From NCBI GenBank assembly GCA_015654495.1, contig JAATGW010000558.1, forward strand, positions 1 through 9,379: 9,379 nt of DNA, read 5' to 3'. This stretch comes from Chitinophagales bacterium (GTDB lineage Bacteria > Bacteroidota > Bacteroidia > Chitinophagales > Chitinophagaceae). Each line of letters opens with the position of its first letter. The first letter of the stretch is position 1. The notes below the pieces were generated by a model, which ran no database searches, was not told the origin of the DNA, and was given only the letters and a program-made list of their open reading frames with translations. The translations under genes and the position numbers were made by a program. Of this stretch, positions 1 to 7,400 are shown piece after piece.

Positions 1-18
1 GCAGGAGAGAATAGCCCT
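1..18 (+). repeat. Remnant of GGCA-type heptamer array in DHp loop (cut by window edge)
   Basis: The first 18 bases read GCAG, GAGAGAA, TAGCCCT. They align base for base with the last units of the in-frame heptamer arrays in the three complete paralogs (for example CAGAGAA, CAGCCCT) and encode the same AxENSP peptide. The upstream part of the array is outside the window. Confidence 0.5.
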
Positions 19-657
19 GTAGTTACAGAGTTGCTGACGGATATTAAACAGAACATGGAGAAAATAAATCATCACGGAAAACGTGCGGATGCGATAGTGA
101 AAGGAATGTTGCAGCATAGCCAGACAACCACTGGTAACCGAGAACTGACTGATATTAATCAACTGATAGACGAATATATAAAGCTTGCATTTCACGCTTT
201 CCGTGGAAAGGATCCGCAGGATTCTGCGAATAATACATTCAATGTGAAACTGCAGACAGATTTTGATCCATCCATAGAAGAAATAGAAGTTGCGCCGCAG
301 GAAATTGGTCGTGTATTACTTAATGTTCTTAATAACGCATTTTATGCTGTCAATGACCGGAAGAAAAACGATCCGGGATTTTCTCCTGAAGTAATTGTGC
401 AAACAAAGAAAGTACCGAAGGGAATTGAAATATCGGTTAAGGATAATGGTGCTGGTATTCCTGCAAACATCGTCGGTAAAATATTCCAACCATTTTTCAC
501 TACTAAACCAACAGGACAGGGAACAGGATTAGGTTTGAGCCTGGCTTATGATATTGTAAAGGCGCATGGTGGAGAATTAAAAGTAGAGACCTTTTCTACC
601 GAAGCGGCAGCACAGAAGGGAACCAGATTTATTATTCTATTACCTGATTCCCGATAA
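1..657 (+). CDS. Sensor histidine kinase, C-terminal transmitter part (5' end outside window)
   Basis: This is the end of a histidine kinase whose sensor region and phosphoacceptor histidine lie upstream of the window. The frame is open from base 1, and its first residues (AGENSP) align with the DHp-loop sequence of the downstream paralogs, so the TTG at 31 is not a real start. Visible residues, numbered from base 1: the second DHp helix with HHGKRADAIVKGMLQHSQ at about 25-42; the N box with Asn112 (LLNVLNNAFYA); G1 DNGAGIP from Asp148; the F-box-like IFQPFFTTKP at 161-170; and G2 GTGLGLS at 174-180. All ATP-binding elements are intact. The N-box-to-G1 loop is short, about 32 residues, with none of the repeat insertions seen in genes 2 and 3. 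Its C-terminus (KVET then an Ala/Gln-rich turn) is closest to that of the kinase at 4405-7845. Only 3 bases separate its TAA from the next ATG, which suggests co-transcription. The signal sensed cannot be told. Confidence 0.93.
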   Translation, partial: AGENSPVVTELLTDIKQNMEKINHHGKRADAIVKGMLQHSQTTTGNRELTDINQLIDEYIKLAFHAFRGKDPQDSANNTFNVKLQTDFDPSIEEIEVAPQEIGRVLLNVLNNAFYAVNDRKKNDPGFSPEVIVQTKKVPKGIEISVKDNGAGIPANIVGKIFQPFFTTKPTGQGTGLGLSLAYDIVKAHGGELKVETFSTEAAAQKGTRFIILLPDSR

Positions 658-660
658 AAT

Positions 661-2922
661 ATGAAGCGCTTCATCATTATACTTTTGTTTGTAACATTTG
701 TCTGTAACATAAAGGCACAGCCTGTACTGCCCGACAGTCTGCAAATAGCTTATCAGTCGGCCCCGGATGATTCGGTGAAATTTAAAATTTCCCGGGTTAT
801 CTATACATTTTACGAAGAAACCAATCGTGACTCGGCATTGCACTACGCGCAAGTACGCTATGCCGTTGCAAAAAAATACCACCGCAGGATTGAAGAAGCC
901 TATCTGCAGGGGCAAATGGGTTATCAGCAAATTTACCTCGGCCGTTTCAGTGAAGCATTGACTAATCTCACTAAGGCGATACAAATTGCTACAGAAAGTA
1001 AAGAGGAAAATGCCTGGGAACTTACGCCCTTTAACACGCCGGGTAAAAGCCGTGAGATTACATTATCAATGCTCAATCACATGTACGGCCACCTGAAGTT
1101 GCAAACGGGCAGTTCGGAAAGTGTGCATTATTTCAAGGAAGGAAGAAGAATTGGTCTGGAAATCGGCAATGACTTTCGGGTTACGGTTGGCGATATGGTA
1201 CTGGCCACGAATTACCTGATGTTGAATCAACCCGATTCGGCGCTGGTGTTTGCGATGGAAGGAGAAAAATATGCTATCCGCGGAGGCATTTCAAAATACC
1301 TTGCGTATATCTGGTCTGTAATGGGAAATATTTACCAGCATAAAGGGGCTGACTCTCTGGCTCTTTCTTATTATCAAAAGTCGCTGCAATTGGCAAAAAC
1401 AGAGGGGAACTTTACCGTTGTATCGGGCACATACGTCAACCTGTGCAACTACTATCAGTCGAAAAAAAATGCTGATTCATTACTATACTATGCTGCCAGT
1501 AATCTTTCAGTAATGAAGTCGCTTGGCGCAGTTACTTCTTCTGTAGCAGGCGATATTAACCTTGGCTATGCTTTCCAGAGTTTAGCAGAGGGATTTGCAT
1601 TAAAAGGAAATACTGACAGTACCAATAAATATCTGCAACTGGCGCTTACGGTAAAGGATAGTTTAACGGCTATTAAACTAAAGAGGCTTGCAGCATTTCA
1701 ACGATTGACACTGGATGAACAACTACGCCAGCAAAATGAAGAAAAGAAACGGGTAGAATCCGAAACCAGGAGAAGGATGTATGTTTTGCTGGCTGGTATC
1801 GTCGTAGCCTGTATCATCATATTGCTTATTTATCGGAACAACCGGCAAAAACAAAAAGCATATAATCTGTTACAAAAACAGAAATCCGAAACTGATTTGC
1901 AGAAAAAGAAAGCAGATACTGCCCTGCAGGAGTTGAAATCCACACAGGCGCAATTAATTCAATCGGAGAAAATGGCCTCTTTGGGTGAACTCACTGCAGG
2001 CATTGCGCATGAGATTCAGAACCCGTTGAATTTCGTGAATAATTTTTCGGAAGTATCGGCAGAATTAATTGATGAGGCAACAGGCAGCAGGCAGCGGGCA
2101 GCAGAGAACAGCCCTGAAGTCGGAGAGTTGCTGTCGGATATCAAACAGAATCTGGTTAAGATAAATCACCATGGAAAACGCGCGGATGCTATCGTGAAGG
2201 GCATGCTGCAGCATTCGCAATCCGGCAGAGGACAGAAAGAACCAATGGATATCAATGCATTGGCAGAAGAATATTTGCGATTATCATATCATAGTTTTCA
2301 GAATAAAAATCCGGACGTTAAAATAGAAATTAAATCAGATTTCGATCCCACAATAAATAAAGTAAATGTTGTTCCGCAGGATATCGGTAAAGTTCTATTT
2401 AATGTATTGAACAATGCATTCTATGCTTGCGCTGAGCATAGTCGAATCGCCGAAGCCGAGCGAAGCCGAAATGTTGAATCGGCGTTAAACCGAAATACTG
2501 ATGCAGAATCCGGCCGAGCCACTTCCAATACAACAGAAAATGAAAATCAAAATGAATCCGCCGACAGCCAGCCCCGGCTCCGTAGGAGCCCCCTGTCTGT
2601 AGAACATACGAACAGGAACACCAATGATGAGCTCCCTAGGAGCTTCCTGCCTGGACCCTATCATCCACAGGTTTCCATTTCAACAAAAACTAATGAAAAC
2701 AAAATCGACATAACGGTTACGGATAACGGCACAGGAATTCCGCAGAAAATCATCGATAAAATATTTCAGCCATTTTTCACGACCAAACCAACAAGTCAAG
2801 GAACCGGATTGGGATTATCTCTAACCTATGATATCATCAAAGCACATGGCGGAGAAATAAGAGTGAGCAGTTTAGAAAATCAAGGTTCTGAATTTATAAT
2901 CACATTAATCACCAATGCATGA
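661..2922 (+). CDS. Membrane-anchored TPR-domain sensor histidine kinase
   Basis: A 753-residue inner-membrane kinase. The N-terminus (MKRFIIILLFVTFVCNIKAQ) is a signal peptide, probably cleaved after Ala19. Residues about 30-350 are helical TPR-like repeats, for example around 75-110 and 214-250, expected in the periplasm. One membrane helix spans 374-391, flanked by Arg-rich stretches, and a coiled coil at about 395-435 leads to the DHp domain. The phosphoacceptor is His450 in AGIAHEIQNP; the E-x-x-N following it is the motif linked to phosphatase activity in HisKA kinases. The HATPase_c domain has Asn585 (N box), Asp688 of DNGTGIP (G1), IFQPFFTTKP, and GTGLGLS (G2). The stretch between N box and G1 is about 98 residues, against 32-44 in the paralogs, because of an extra segment at about 590-666 rich in Arg, Ser, Asn and Glu and containing repeat elements. 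All catalytic motifs survive, so the kinase is probably active. The ATG at 661 is chosen because it begins the signal peptide; it lies 3 bases after the previous stop and no clear Shine-Dalgarno is seen. The partner regulator and ligand are unknown. Confidence 0.93.
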   Translation: MKRFIIILLFVTFVCNIKAQPVLPDSLQIAYQSAPDDSVKFKISRVIYTFYEETNRDSALHYAQVRYAVAKKYHRRIEEAYLQGQMGYQQIYLGRFSEALTNLTKAIQIATESKEENAWELTPFNTPGKSREITLSMLNHMYGHLKLQTGSSESVHYFKEGRRIGLEIGNDFRVTVGDMVLATNYLMLNQPDSALVFAMEGEKYAIRGGISKYLAYIWSVMGNIYQHKGADSLALSYYQKSLQLAKTEGNFTVVSGTYVNLCNYYQSKKNADSLLYYAASNLSVMKSLGAVTSSVAGDINLGYAFQSLAEGFALKGNTDSTNKYLQLALTVKDSLTAIKLKRLAAFQRLTLDEQLRQQNEEKKRVESETRRRMYVLLAGIVVACIIILLIYRNNRQKQKAYNLLQKQKSETDLQKKKADTALQELKSTQAQLIQSEKMASLGELTAGIAHEIQNPLNFVNNFSEVSAELIDEATGSRQRAAENSPEVGELLSDIKQNLVKINHHGKRADAIVKGMLQHSQSGRGQKEPMDINALAEEYLRLSYHSFQNKNPDVKIEIKSDFDPTINKVNVVPQDIGKVLFNVLNNAFYACAEHSRIAEAERSRNVESALNRNTDAESGRATSNTTENENQNESADSQPRLRRSPLSVEHTNRNTNDELPRSFLPGPYHPQVSISTKTNENKIDITVTDNGTGIPQKIIDKIFQPFFTTKPTSQGTGLGLSLTYDIIKAHGGEIRVSSLENQGSEFIITLITNA
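2074..2115 (+). repeat. In-frame GGCA heptamer array in the DHp loop of gene 2
   Basis: Six consecutive 7-base units: GAGGCAA, CAGGCAG, CAGGCAG, CGGGCAG, CAGAGAA, CAGCCCT. The first four fit the consensus [GC][AG]GGCA[AG] and the last two are degenerate. The 42 bases encode EATGSRQ then RAAENSP, so three heptamers equal one heptapeptide. The array lies between the two DHp helices, about 22 codons after His450. Confidence 0.85.
2431..2470 (+). repeat. Two diverged copies of a GCYGAGCNNAGYCGAA element
   Basis: Copy 1 at 2431-2446 (gctgagcatagtcgaa) and copy 2 at 2455-2470 (gccgagcgaagccgaa) match at 12 of 16 positions. Their starts are 24 bases apart, which keeps the reading frame. From memory this resembles a short dispersed element common in Bacteroidota genomes; that is not verified here. 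Confidence 0.5.
2576..2655 (+). repeat. Two direct copies of a GCTCCNTAGGAGC hairpin element
   Basis: Copy 1 begins with ggctcc-gta-ggagcc (2576-2590) and copy 2 with agctcc-cta-ggagct (2630-2644). Each is a perfect 6-bp stem with a 3-base loop. The similarity continues past the hairpin through a CCTGYCTG stretch, giving about 20 matches over 26 bases (2576-2601 against 2630-2655). The starts are 54 bases apart, an exact number of codons. The copies encode RLRRSPLSV and ELPRSFLPG. Confidence 0.65.
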
Positions 2923-3005
2923 AACGAGTCCTGACCTGGAAGTTTGAACTTCGTAATTCGAACCTCGTACTTCGTATTTCGTCACTCGTAATTAATTAAT
3001 TAATA
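2923..3005. other. Intergenic spacer between genes 2 and 3
   Basis: This is the longest gap in the window, 83 bases, and most of it is the heptamer array at 2947-2988 followed by an AT-only TAAT-type run up to the start codon at 3006. No stem followed by a T-run and no convincing Bacteroidota promoter (TTTG with TAnnTTTG) is visible. Whether transcription continues across it cannot be told from sequence. Confidence 0.6.
2947..2988 (+). repeat. Intergenic TANTTCG heptamer array
   Basis: Six tandem 7-base units: AACTTCG, TAATTCG, AACCTCG, TACTTCG, TATTTCG, TCACTCG. All end in TCG, and the consensus is about TAnTTCG. The AT-only stretch TAATTAATTAATTAATA follows directly at 2989-3005, just before ATG 3006. 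The unit length equals that of the intragenic GGCA arrays, but the sequence family is different. Confidence 0.8.
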
Positions 3006-4349
3006 ATGACAGACAGAAAAGAATCATTGGAAAAAGTACACAGGGCATTTATGGATATCGGAATAAAATCCGTGGGTGCTGAGCGTATGCGCGATATGAT
3101 CATTCCGGATGTAATGGGATATGGGACCACGGTTGATGAAAAACTATTCGGTATTGATCAGCTTTTTGAACTGGTCCAGCGGCAAGCGACGCAGCTCGGA
3201 GGATTAAATGTCAGCTATGAATATACTTCGCAGTTTCGAAGGGTAAATGCTGATGTTGATGCAGGTGTATGTGTTGATGATATTGTATTAACGATTAGCG
3301 GCGGAGAGGAGACTTACATTTTAAATCTCCGCTTCTCAGTAATGTACGAATTTATAGAAGGACGATGGATGGTAGTGCATTGGCATGGCTCCAAGCCGGA
3401 AAATGTAGAGAGCGAGAAAGATACTTATGGAATTGAAGATTGGAAACGGAAAGCCGCGGAACTGGAAAAAATTGTTGAAGACCGAACTGCCGATCTTGTC
3501 AGAAAAAATCAGGAACTGGAAACCGCTTTAACGCAAATGAAATCCGCACAGGCACAACTGATTCAGTCAGAAAAAATGGCTTCACTTGGCGAACTGACAG
3601 CAGGTATCGCGCATGAGATACAGAATCCGTTGAATTTCGTGAATAATTTCTCTGAAGTTTCAGGTGAGCTGATTGACGAGGCAACAGGCAGCAGGCAGCG
3701 GGCAGCAGAGAACAGCCCTGAAGTTTCAGAGTTGCTGTCTGAAATCAAACAGAATCTGAATAAGATCGTACATCATGGAAAACGAGCTGATTCGATCGTA
3801 AAAGGCATGCTTCAACATTCGCAATCTGCGAAAGGACAAAAGGAACCAACAGATATCAATTCGCTTGCAGATGAGTATCTGCGCCTCTCCTACCATGGGC
3901 TCCGGGCAAAGCATAAAGAATTCAATTCTGCATTGAATACCTCATTTGATGAAACTATAGGAACGATCAATGTAGTATCACAGGATATCGGCCGGGTGTT
4001 GCTCAACCTGATTAATAACGCATTTTATGCGGTTCGTGAAAAACAACAATCAATATCCTGCAGCGACGCCATGCATGGCGTCGCTGCAGAAAATAAATAT
4101 CATCCTGCTGTATCCGTTTCAACAAAAAAGAAAGATAACAAGGTTGAAATAACGGTGACCGATAACGGGAGTGGTATTGACCCTAAGGTCATCGATAAAA
4201 TCTTTCAACCGTTCTTCACAACTAAACCAACAGGACAAGGAACCGGATTAGGTTTAAGTCTGAGTTATGATATTATTAGAGCACATGGCGGTGAATTGAA
4301 GCTTGAAGAAGGTGAGGAAACTGTGTTTAGGGTAACATTGCCCGTATAG
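3006..4349 (+). CDS. Soluble histidine kinase with N-terminal SnoaL/NTF2-like domain
   Basis: A 447-residue kinase with no signal peptide or membrane helix, so probably cytoplasmic. Residues about 5-135 look like a SnoaL_3-type (NTF2-like, cone-shaped alpha+beta barrel) domain: an N-terminal helix, then strands ending in LNLRFSVMYEF and GRWMVVHWHGSKP, the usual last two strands of that family. Some members bind small molecules, so a sensing role is inferred. A coiled coil at about 144-190 leads to the DHp domain with phosphoacceptor His203 in AGIAHEIQNP. The HATPase_c domain has Asn338 (N box), Asp386 of DNGSGID (G1), IFQPFFTTKP, and GTGLGLS (G2); the C-terminus is slightly shorter than in the paralogs. 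The loop before G1 carries 11-12 residues encoded by a perfect palindrome. ATG 3006 is chosen as the first in-frame Met before the domain; only an AT-rich run precedes it and no Shine-Dalgarno is seen. The next gene starts 55 bases after the stop, on the same strand. Confidence 0.9.
   Translation: MTDRKESLEKVHRAFMDIGIKSVGAERMRDMIIPDVMGYGTTVDEKLFGIDQLFELVQRQATQLGGLNVSYEYTSQFRRVNADVDAGVCVDDIVLTISGGEETYILNLRFSVMYEFIEGRWMVVHWHGSKPENVESEKDTYGIEDWKRKAAELEKIVEDRTADLVRKNQELETALTQMKSAQAQLIQSEKMASLGELTAGIAHEIQNPLNFVNNFSEVSGELIDEATGSRQRAAENSPEVSELLSEIKQNLNKIVHHGKRADSIVKGMLQHSQSAKGQKEPTDINSLADEYLRLSYHGLRAKHKEFNSALNTSFDETIGTINVVSQDIGRVLLNLINNAFYAVREKQQSISCSDAMHGVAAENKYHPAVSVSTKKKDNKVEITVTDNGSGIDPKVIDKIFQPFFTTKPTGQGTGLGLSLSYDIIRAHGGELKLEEGEETVFRVTLPV
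3678..3719 (+). repeat. In-frame GGCA heptamer array in the DHp loop of gene 3
   Basis: The same six heptamers as in gene 2, in the same reading phase, encoding EATGSRQ then RAAENSP. The 38 bases 3687-3724 are identical to 2083-2120. This is closer than most of the surrounding kinase sequence, which is clearly diverged at synonymous sites. Confidence 0.85.
4058..4089. repeat. Perfect 32-bp palindrome inside gene 3
   Basis: The half-site ctgcagcgacgccatg is followed directly by its reverse complement, giving 16+16 bases with no spacer or mismatch; the next flanking pair (c and a) does not match. It is read in frame as SCSDAMHGVAA in the loop between the N box and the YHPAVSVST strand. It lies inside an open frame, about 260 bases before the stop, so it is not a gene-end terminator. 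It resembles a small mobile or repetitive palindromic element. Confidence 0.9.
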
Positions 4350-4404
4350 GAAGAGAATTTTACGATCAAAAAGAATTGAAATAATTAACCAGATACAATT
4401 ATCA

Positions 4405-7400
4405 ATGAAAATATTTAAGTACATTTTTGTTTTTCTATTGTCGGTTTGTCTGGGGCATCAGTTTGCATATTCTCAGCAACCGCAGTTCCATGTTCAGATT
4501 GAAGAGAAGGAGCATCACTTCGGTACAGCTTATGGTTTCACCCAGGATCAGCAGGGCTATATCTGGTTTGGTAGTTTTTTAAGAGGACTGGTCAGGTATA
4601 ATGGAAAAGATCTTAAATATTTCCGCCACGAACCTGAGAATCCGAACTCACCGGCAAGTAATATTATCATTTCTATTGCAATTGATTCCTCCGGAATGAT
4701 CTGGCTGGCCCTGTATGGTGCAGGTGTCGACAGGTATGATCCTGTTACGAACACATTCACTCATTTTAAATATAACCCTTCCGATTCCAATAGTCTCAGC
4801 TCAGATACAACATTTACGGTAATGGCAGACCGAAGCGGGAAAGTCTGGGTTGGGTCATACGGAGGTATCGATACATTCAATACTAAAACCGGAAAATTTA
4901 ACCGGCAAAAAAGGAACATACGTAATCAGGCGGGTAAAAACAAATTCCCTGCATTTAGTATATACGAAGACAAAAATGGTGAGATCTGGTCATCCACCGG
5001 CGATATTTTCAGTGGCGGTCCTGACGATTTTGGTGGTGTGTTCCGTTACAATCCTTCAACAGGCAATCAAACATTCTATAAAGCAGACTCAAAAAATCCC
5101 GACAGCCTGGTTAACCCTAATGCTTTTGCATTTTTTGAAGATAGCCATGGGAATTTCTGGATTGGAACAAAAGGAAATGGCCTCCATACCCTTGACCGTA
5201 AGACCGGAAAATTCACACGATATCTGTATGATTCTTTACACCTGGAAAAATTAAGCCGGCCACCGATTTTATCAAATGACAAAAATGATTTTATCAGTTT
5301 TATTCATGAAGATCATGCAGGAAAGCTTTGGATCGGTTCAGGAAACAACGGTGTCAACTGGTATGATCCGGTGACCAGGCAATTATATCACTATGGTTCC
5401 ATCAGCGGGAAGAATATAAAATCTGATTTCAATAAAGATACCCTTACAGGTTTCAAGGAAACCGGTGCGTTTCGGTTTTTTCTTTCAAGAGATAGTTTAA
5501 GCTGGATGACCGGAATATCGGGAAATATCTACCTGACAAGTTATGGCCGTAAAACAATTCCATATTATCCCAACAAGGATGCTCCGAATTCTTTTTATCT
5601 GGAACCCAATGATACCATTCTCTGGTTTGGGACAGAAGCGGGACTGGTACGAAAAGATTTAACCACCAATACTCAGAAAACCTGGAAGCATGATCCGAAA
5701 AACAAAAATAGTCTGAATCATAATAATATAGTTACTATTCAACCTGATGAAAAGGGCAGATTGTATATCGGTTCACACACGGGTGGAATAGATCTGTTTG
5801 ATCCGCCGACCGGAAATTTTACACATATCGGAAGAGACAGCGCCAAAACCGGTGCCAGACCAATTGATTCATTGCATTTCATTTTTATTGAAAACGAACA
5901 GAGTCTCTGGATGGCGGGTGAAATTGGTCTCAGCCTCATGAACCGGATTTCAGGAAAGGTTAATACCTGGCGTTATAATCCAGAGGATTCGGGCGGAATC
6001 AGCGGTTCCACTGTTTACAGTATTGCAAAAGATGCAAAGAATAATATCTGGTTTGCCAACATTAGCGGAGCAGACAGATTTGTTGCGTCCGATTCGACCT
6101 TTAAAAAATACCTGAAAGGTTATTCTGTCAGAGCAATACTGAATGATGACGGCGGAAGAATCTGGGCTGGTACTGATGCCGGATTATTTTATTTTGATGA
6201 GGGCCGTGATAATTTCATTCCATTCGGCAATACCATCCTTGGAAATGAATCAGATCCGATTTTGAGTTTACTTGAAGACAATGAACATAATATCTGGATC
6301 ACCACCAGTAATTCAATTTTGAAATTAAGTGCTAATCGCGAACGTGTGCAAAGGTTCAATGCAGACTATGGTGTCCTCTCATCCAACTGGAACTGGCTTA
6401 ACAATTTTAAAGCTCATGATGGTCGCTTATTTATAGGCGGAAGCAATGGATATTATATGTTCAATCCTGCGGATATCAATGTGAGCAGTTCGCCACCGCT
6501 ACTCACTTTTTCGCAGTTGAGTATCGGAGGTAAAGAAATTTTTCCGGAGAAAAATGGAATTCTGACTAAGCCCATATGGAATGCGGATAAAATTAAACTT
6601 GCATATAATCAGAATTCATTTTCCCTCGATTTTATTGCGGTGAACTACAATTCAACTGAAGCGATTAAATATGCTTATCAGCTGAAAAATTATGATGAAG
6701 CCTGGCGGGACCTCGGAACTGATCACAAAGCTTTATTTTTCGCCGTGCCGCCAGGGAATTATAAACTGCATGTCCGGGCAGTGAATAGTGAAGGTACCGT
6801 CACCGAAAAGATGCTGGATATCCTGATCACACCACCCTGGTGGAAAACATGGTGGGCCTATGCCATTTATGCGCTTCTTTTTGTAATAGCCGCCTGGCTG
6901 ATTTATCTGTATCAGAAAAGATATATTCTTTCGAGAGAAAGAGAACGCACAAGAGAAAAAGAACTTGAGCATGCAAAAGAAATTGAGAAAGCATATACGA
7001 AACTGCAGTCAACCCAGGCGCAATTGATTCAATCGGAAAAAATGGCATCGCTGGGTCAGCTAACATCAGGCATTGCGCATGAGATTCAGAATCCGTTGAA
7101 TTTCGTGAATAATTTTTCTGAGGTGTCCGCTGAAATGATTACTGAGGCAGAAGGCAGCAGGCAGCGGGCAGCAGAGAACAGCCCCGAGGTTACAGAATTG
7201 CTGAATGAGATCAAACAGAATCTGGAAAAGATCAGTCATCATGGCAAACGCGCAGATGCGATCGTTAAAAGTATGATGCTTCACAGCCGTCCCGGAAGTG
7301 ATCGTAAAGAATTAACCGATCTCAATGCATTTGCAGATAAATATCTCCGGTTGGTCTATCACGGCCTTAGGGGTAAGGACAATACACTACATGTAGATAT

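Larger units (their letters stand above)
2428..2658 (+). repeat. Repeat-rich in-frame insertion in the ATPase-domain loop of gene 2
   Basis: About 77 codons (residues 590-666) lie between the N-box helix and the strand beginning YHPQVSIST. In gene 3 the matching strand, YHPAVSVST, follows after only about 20 residues. The segment holds two related 16-mers (2431-2446 and 2455-2470) and two related hairpin units (2576-2601 and 2630-2655). Its composition, rich in Arg, Ser, Asn and Glu with scattered Pro, is unlike the surrounding fold and suggests a disordered loop. The edges are inferred from alignment with paralogs. Confidence 0.75.

Noticed and set aside
31..657. Short kinase-like gene starting at TTG 31
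   Set aside because: The frame is open to base 1 and the residues before 31 align with the paralogs, so this is the end of a longer gene cut by the window edge.
640..984. Minus-strand frame of 114 codons
   Set aside because: It lies antisense to the signal peptide and TPR region of gene 2, with no recognisable domain. It is a shadow of a real gene.
2074..2115. CRISPR array
   Set aside because: The units are 7 bases, contiguous and without spacers, and no cas genes are present.
2428..2658. Frameshift or pseudogene in gene 2
   Set aside because: The frame is unbroken through the odd segment, and G1, F-box and G2 motifs follow intact in the same frame, so it is an in-frame insertion.
2989..3005. 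TAAT tetramer run as a promoter -10 region
   Set aside because: It is low-complexity AT sequence ending at the start codon. No matching -33 TTTG element at the right distance could be picked out, so no promoter is called.
4058..4089. Palindrome as a rho-independent terminator
   Set aside because: It lies within an intact coding frame and no T-run follows; the next bases are A-rich (gaaaataaat).
4850..5254. Plus-strand frame of 134 codons within gene 4
   Set aside because: It lies in another frame inside the propeller region, which has regular blade motifs in the gene 4 frame. The alternative product has no recognisable features.
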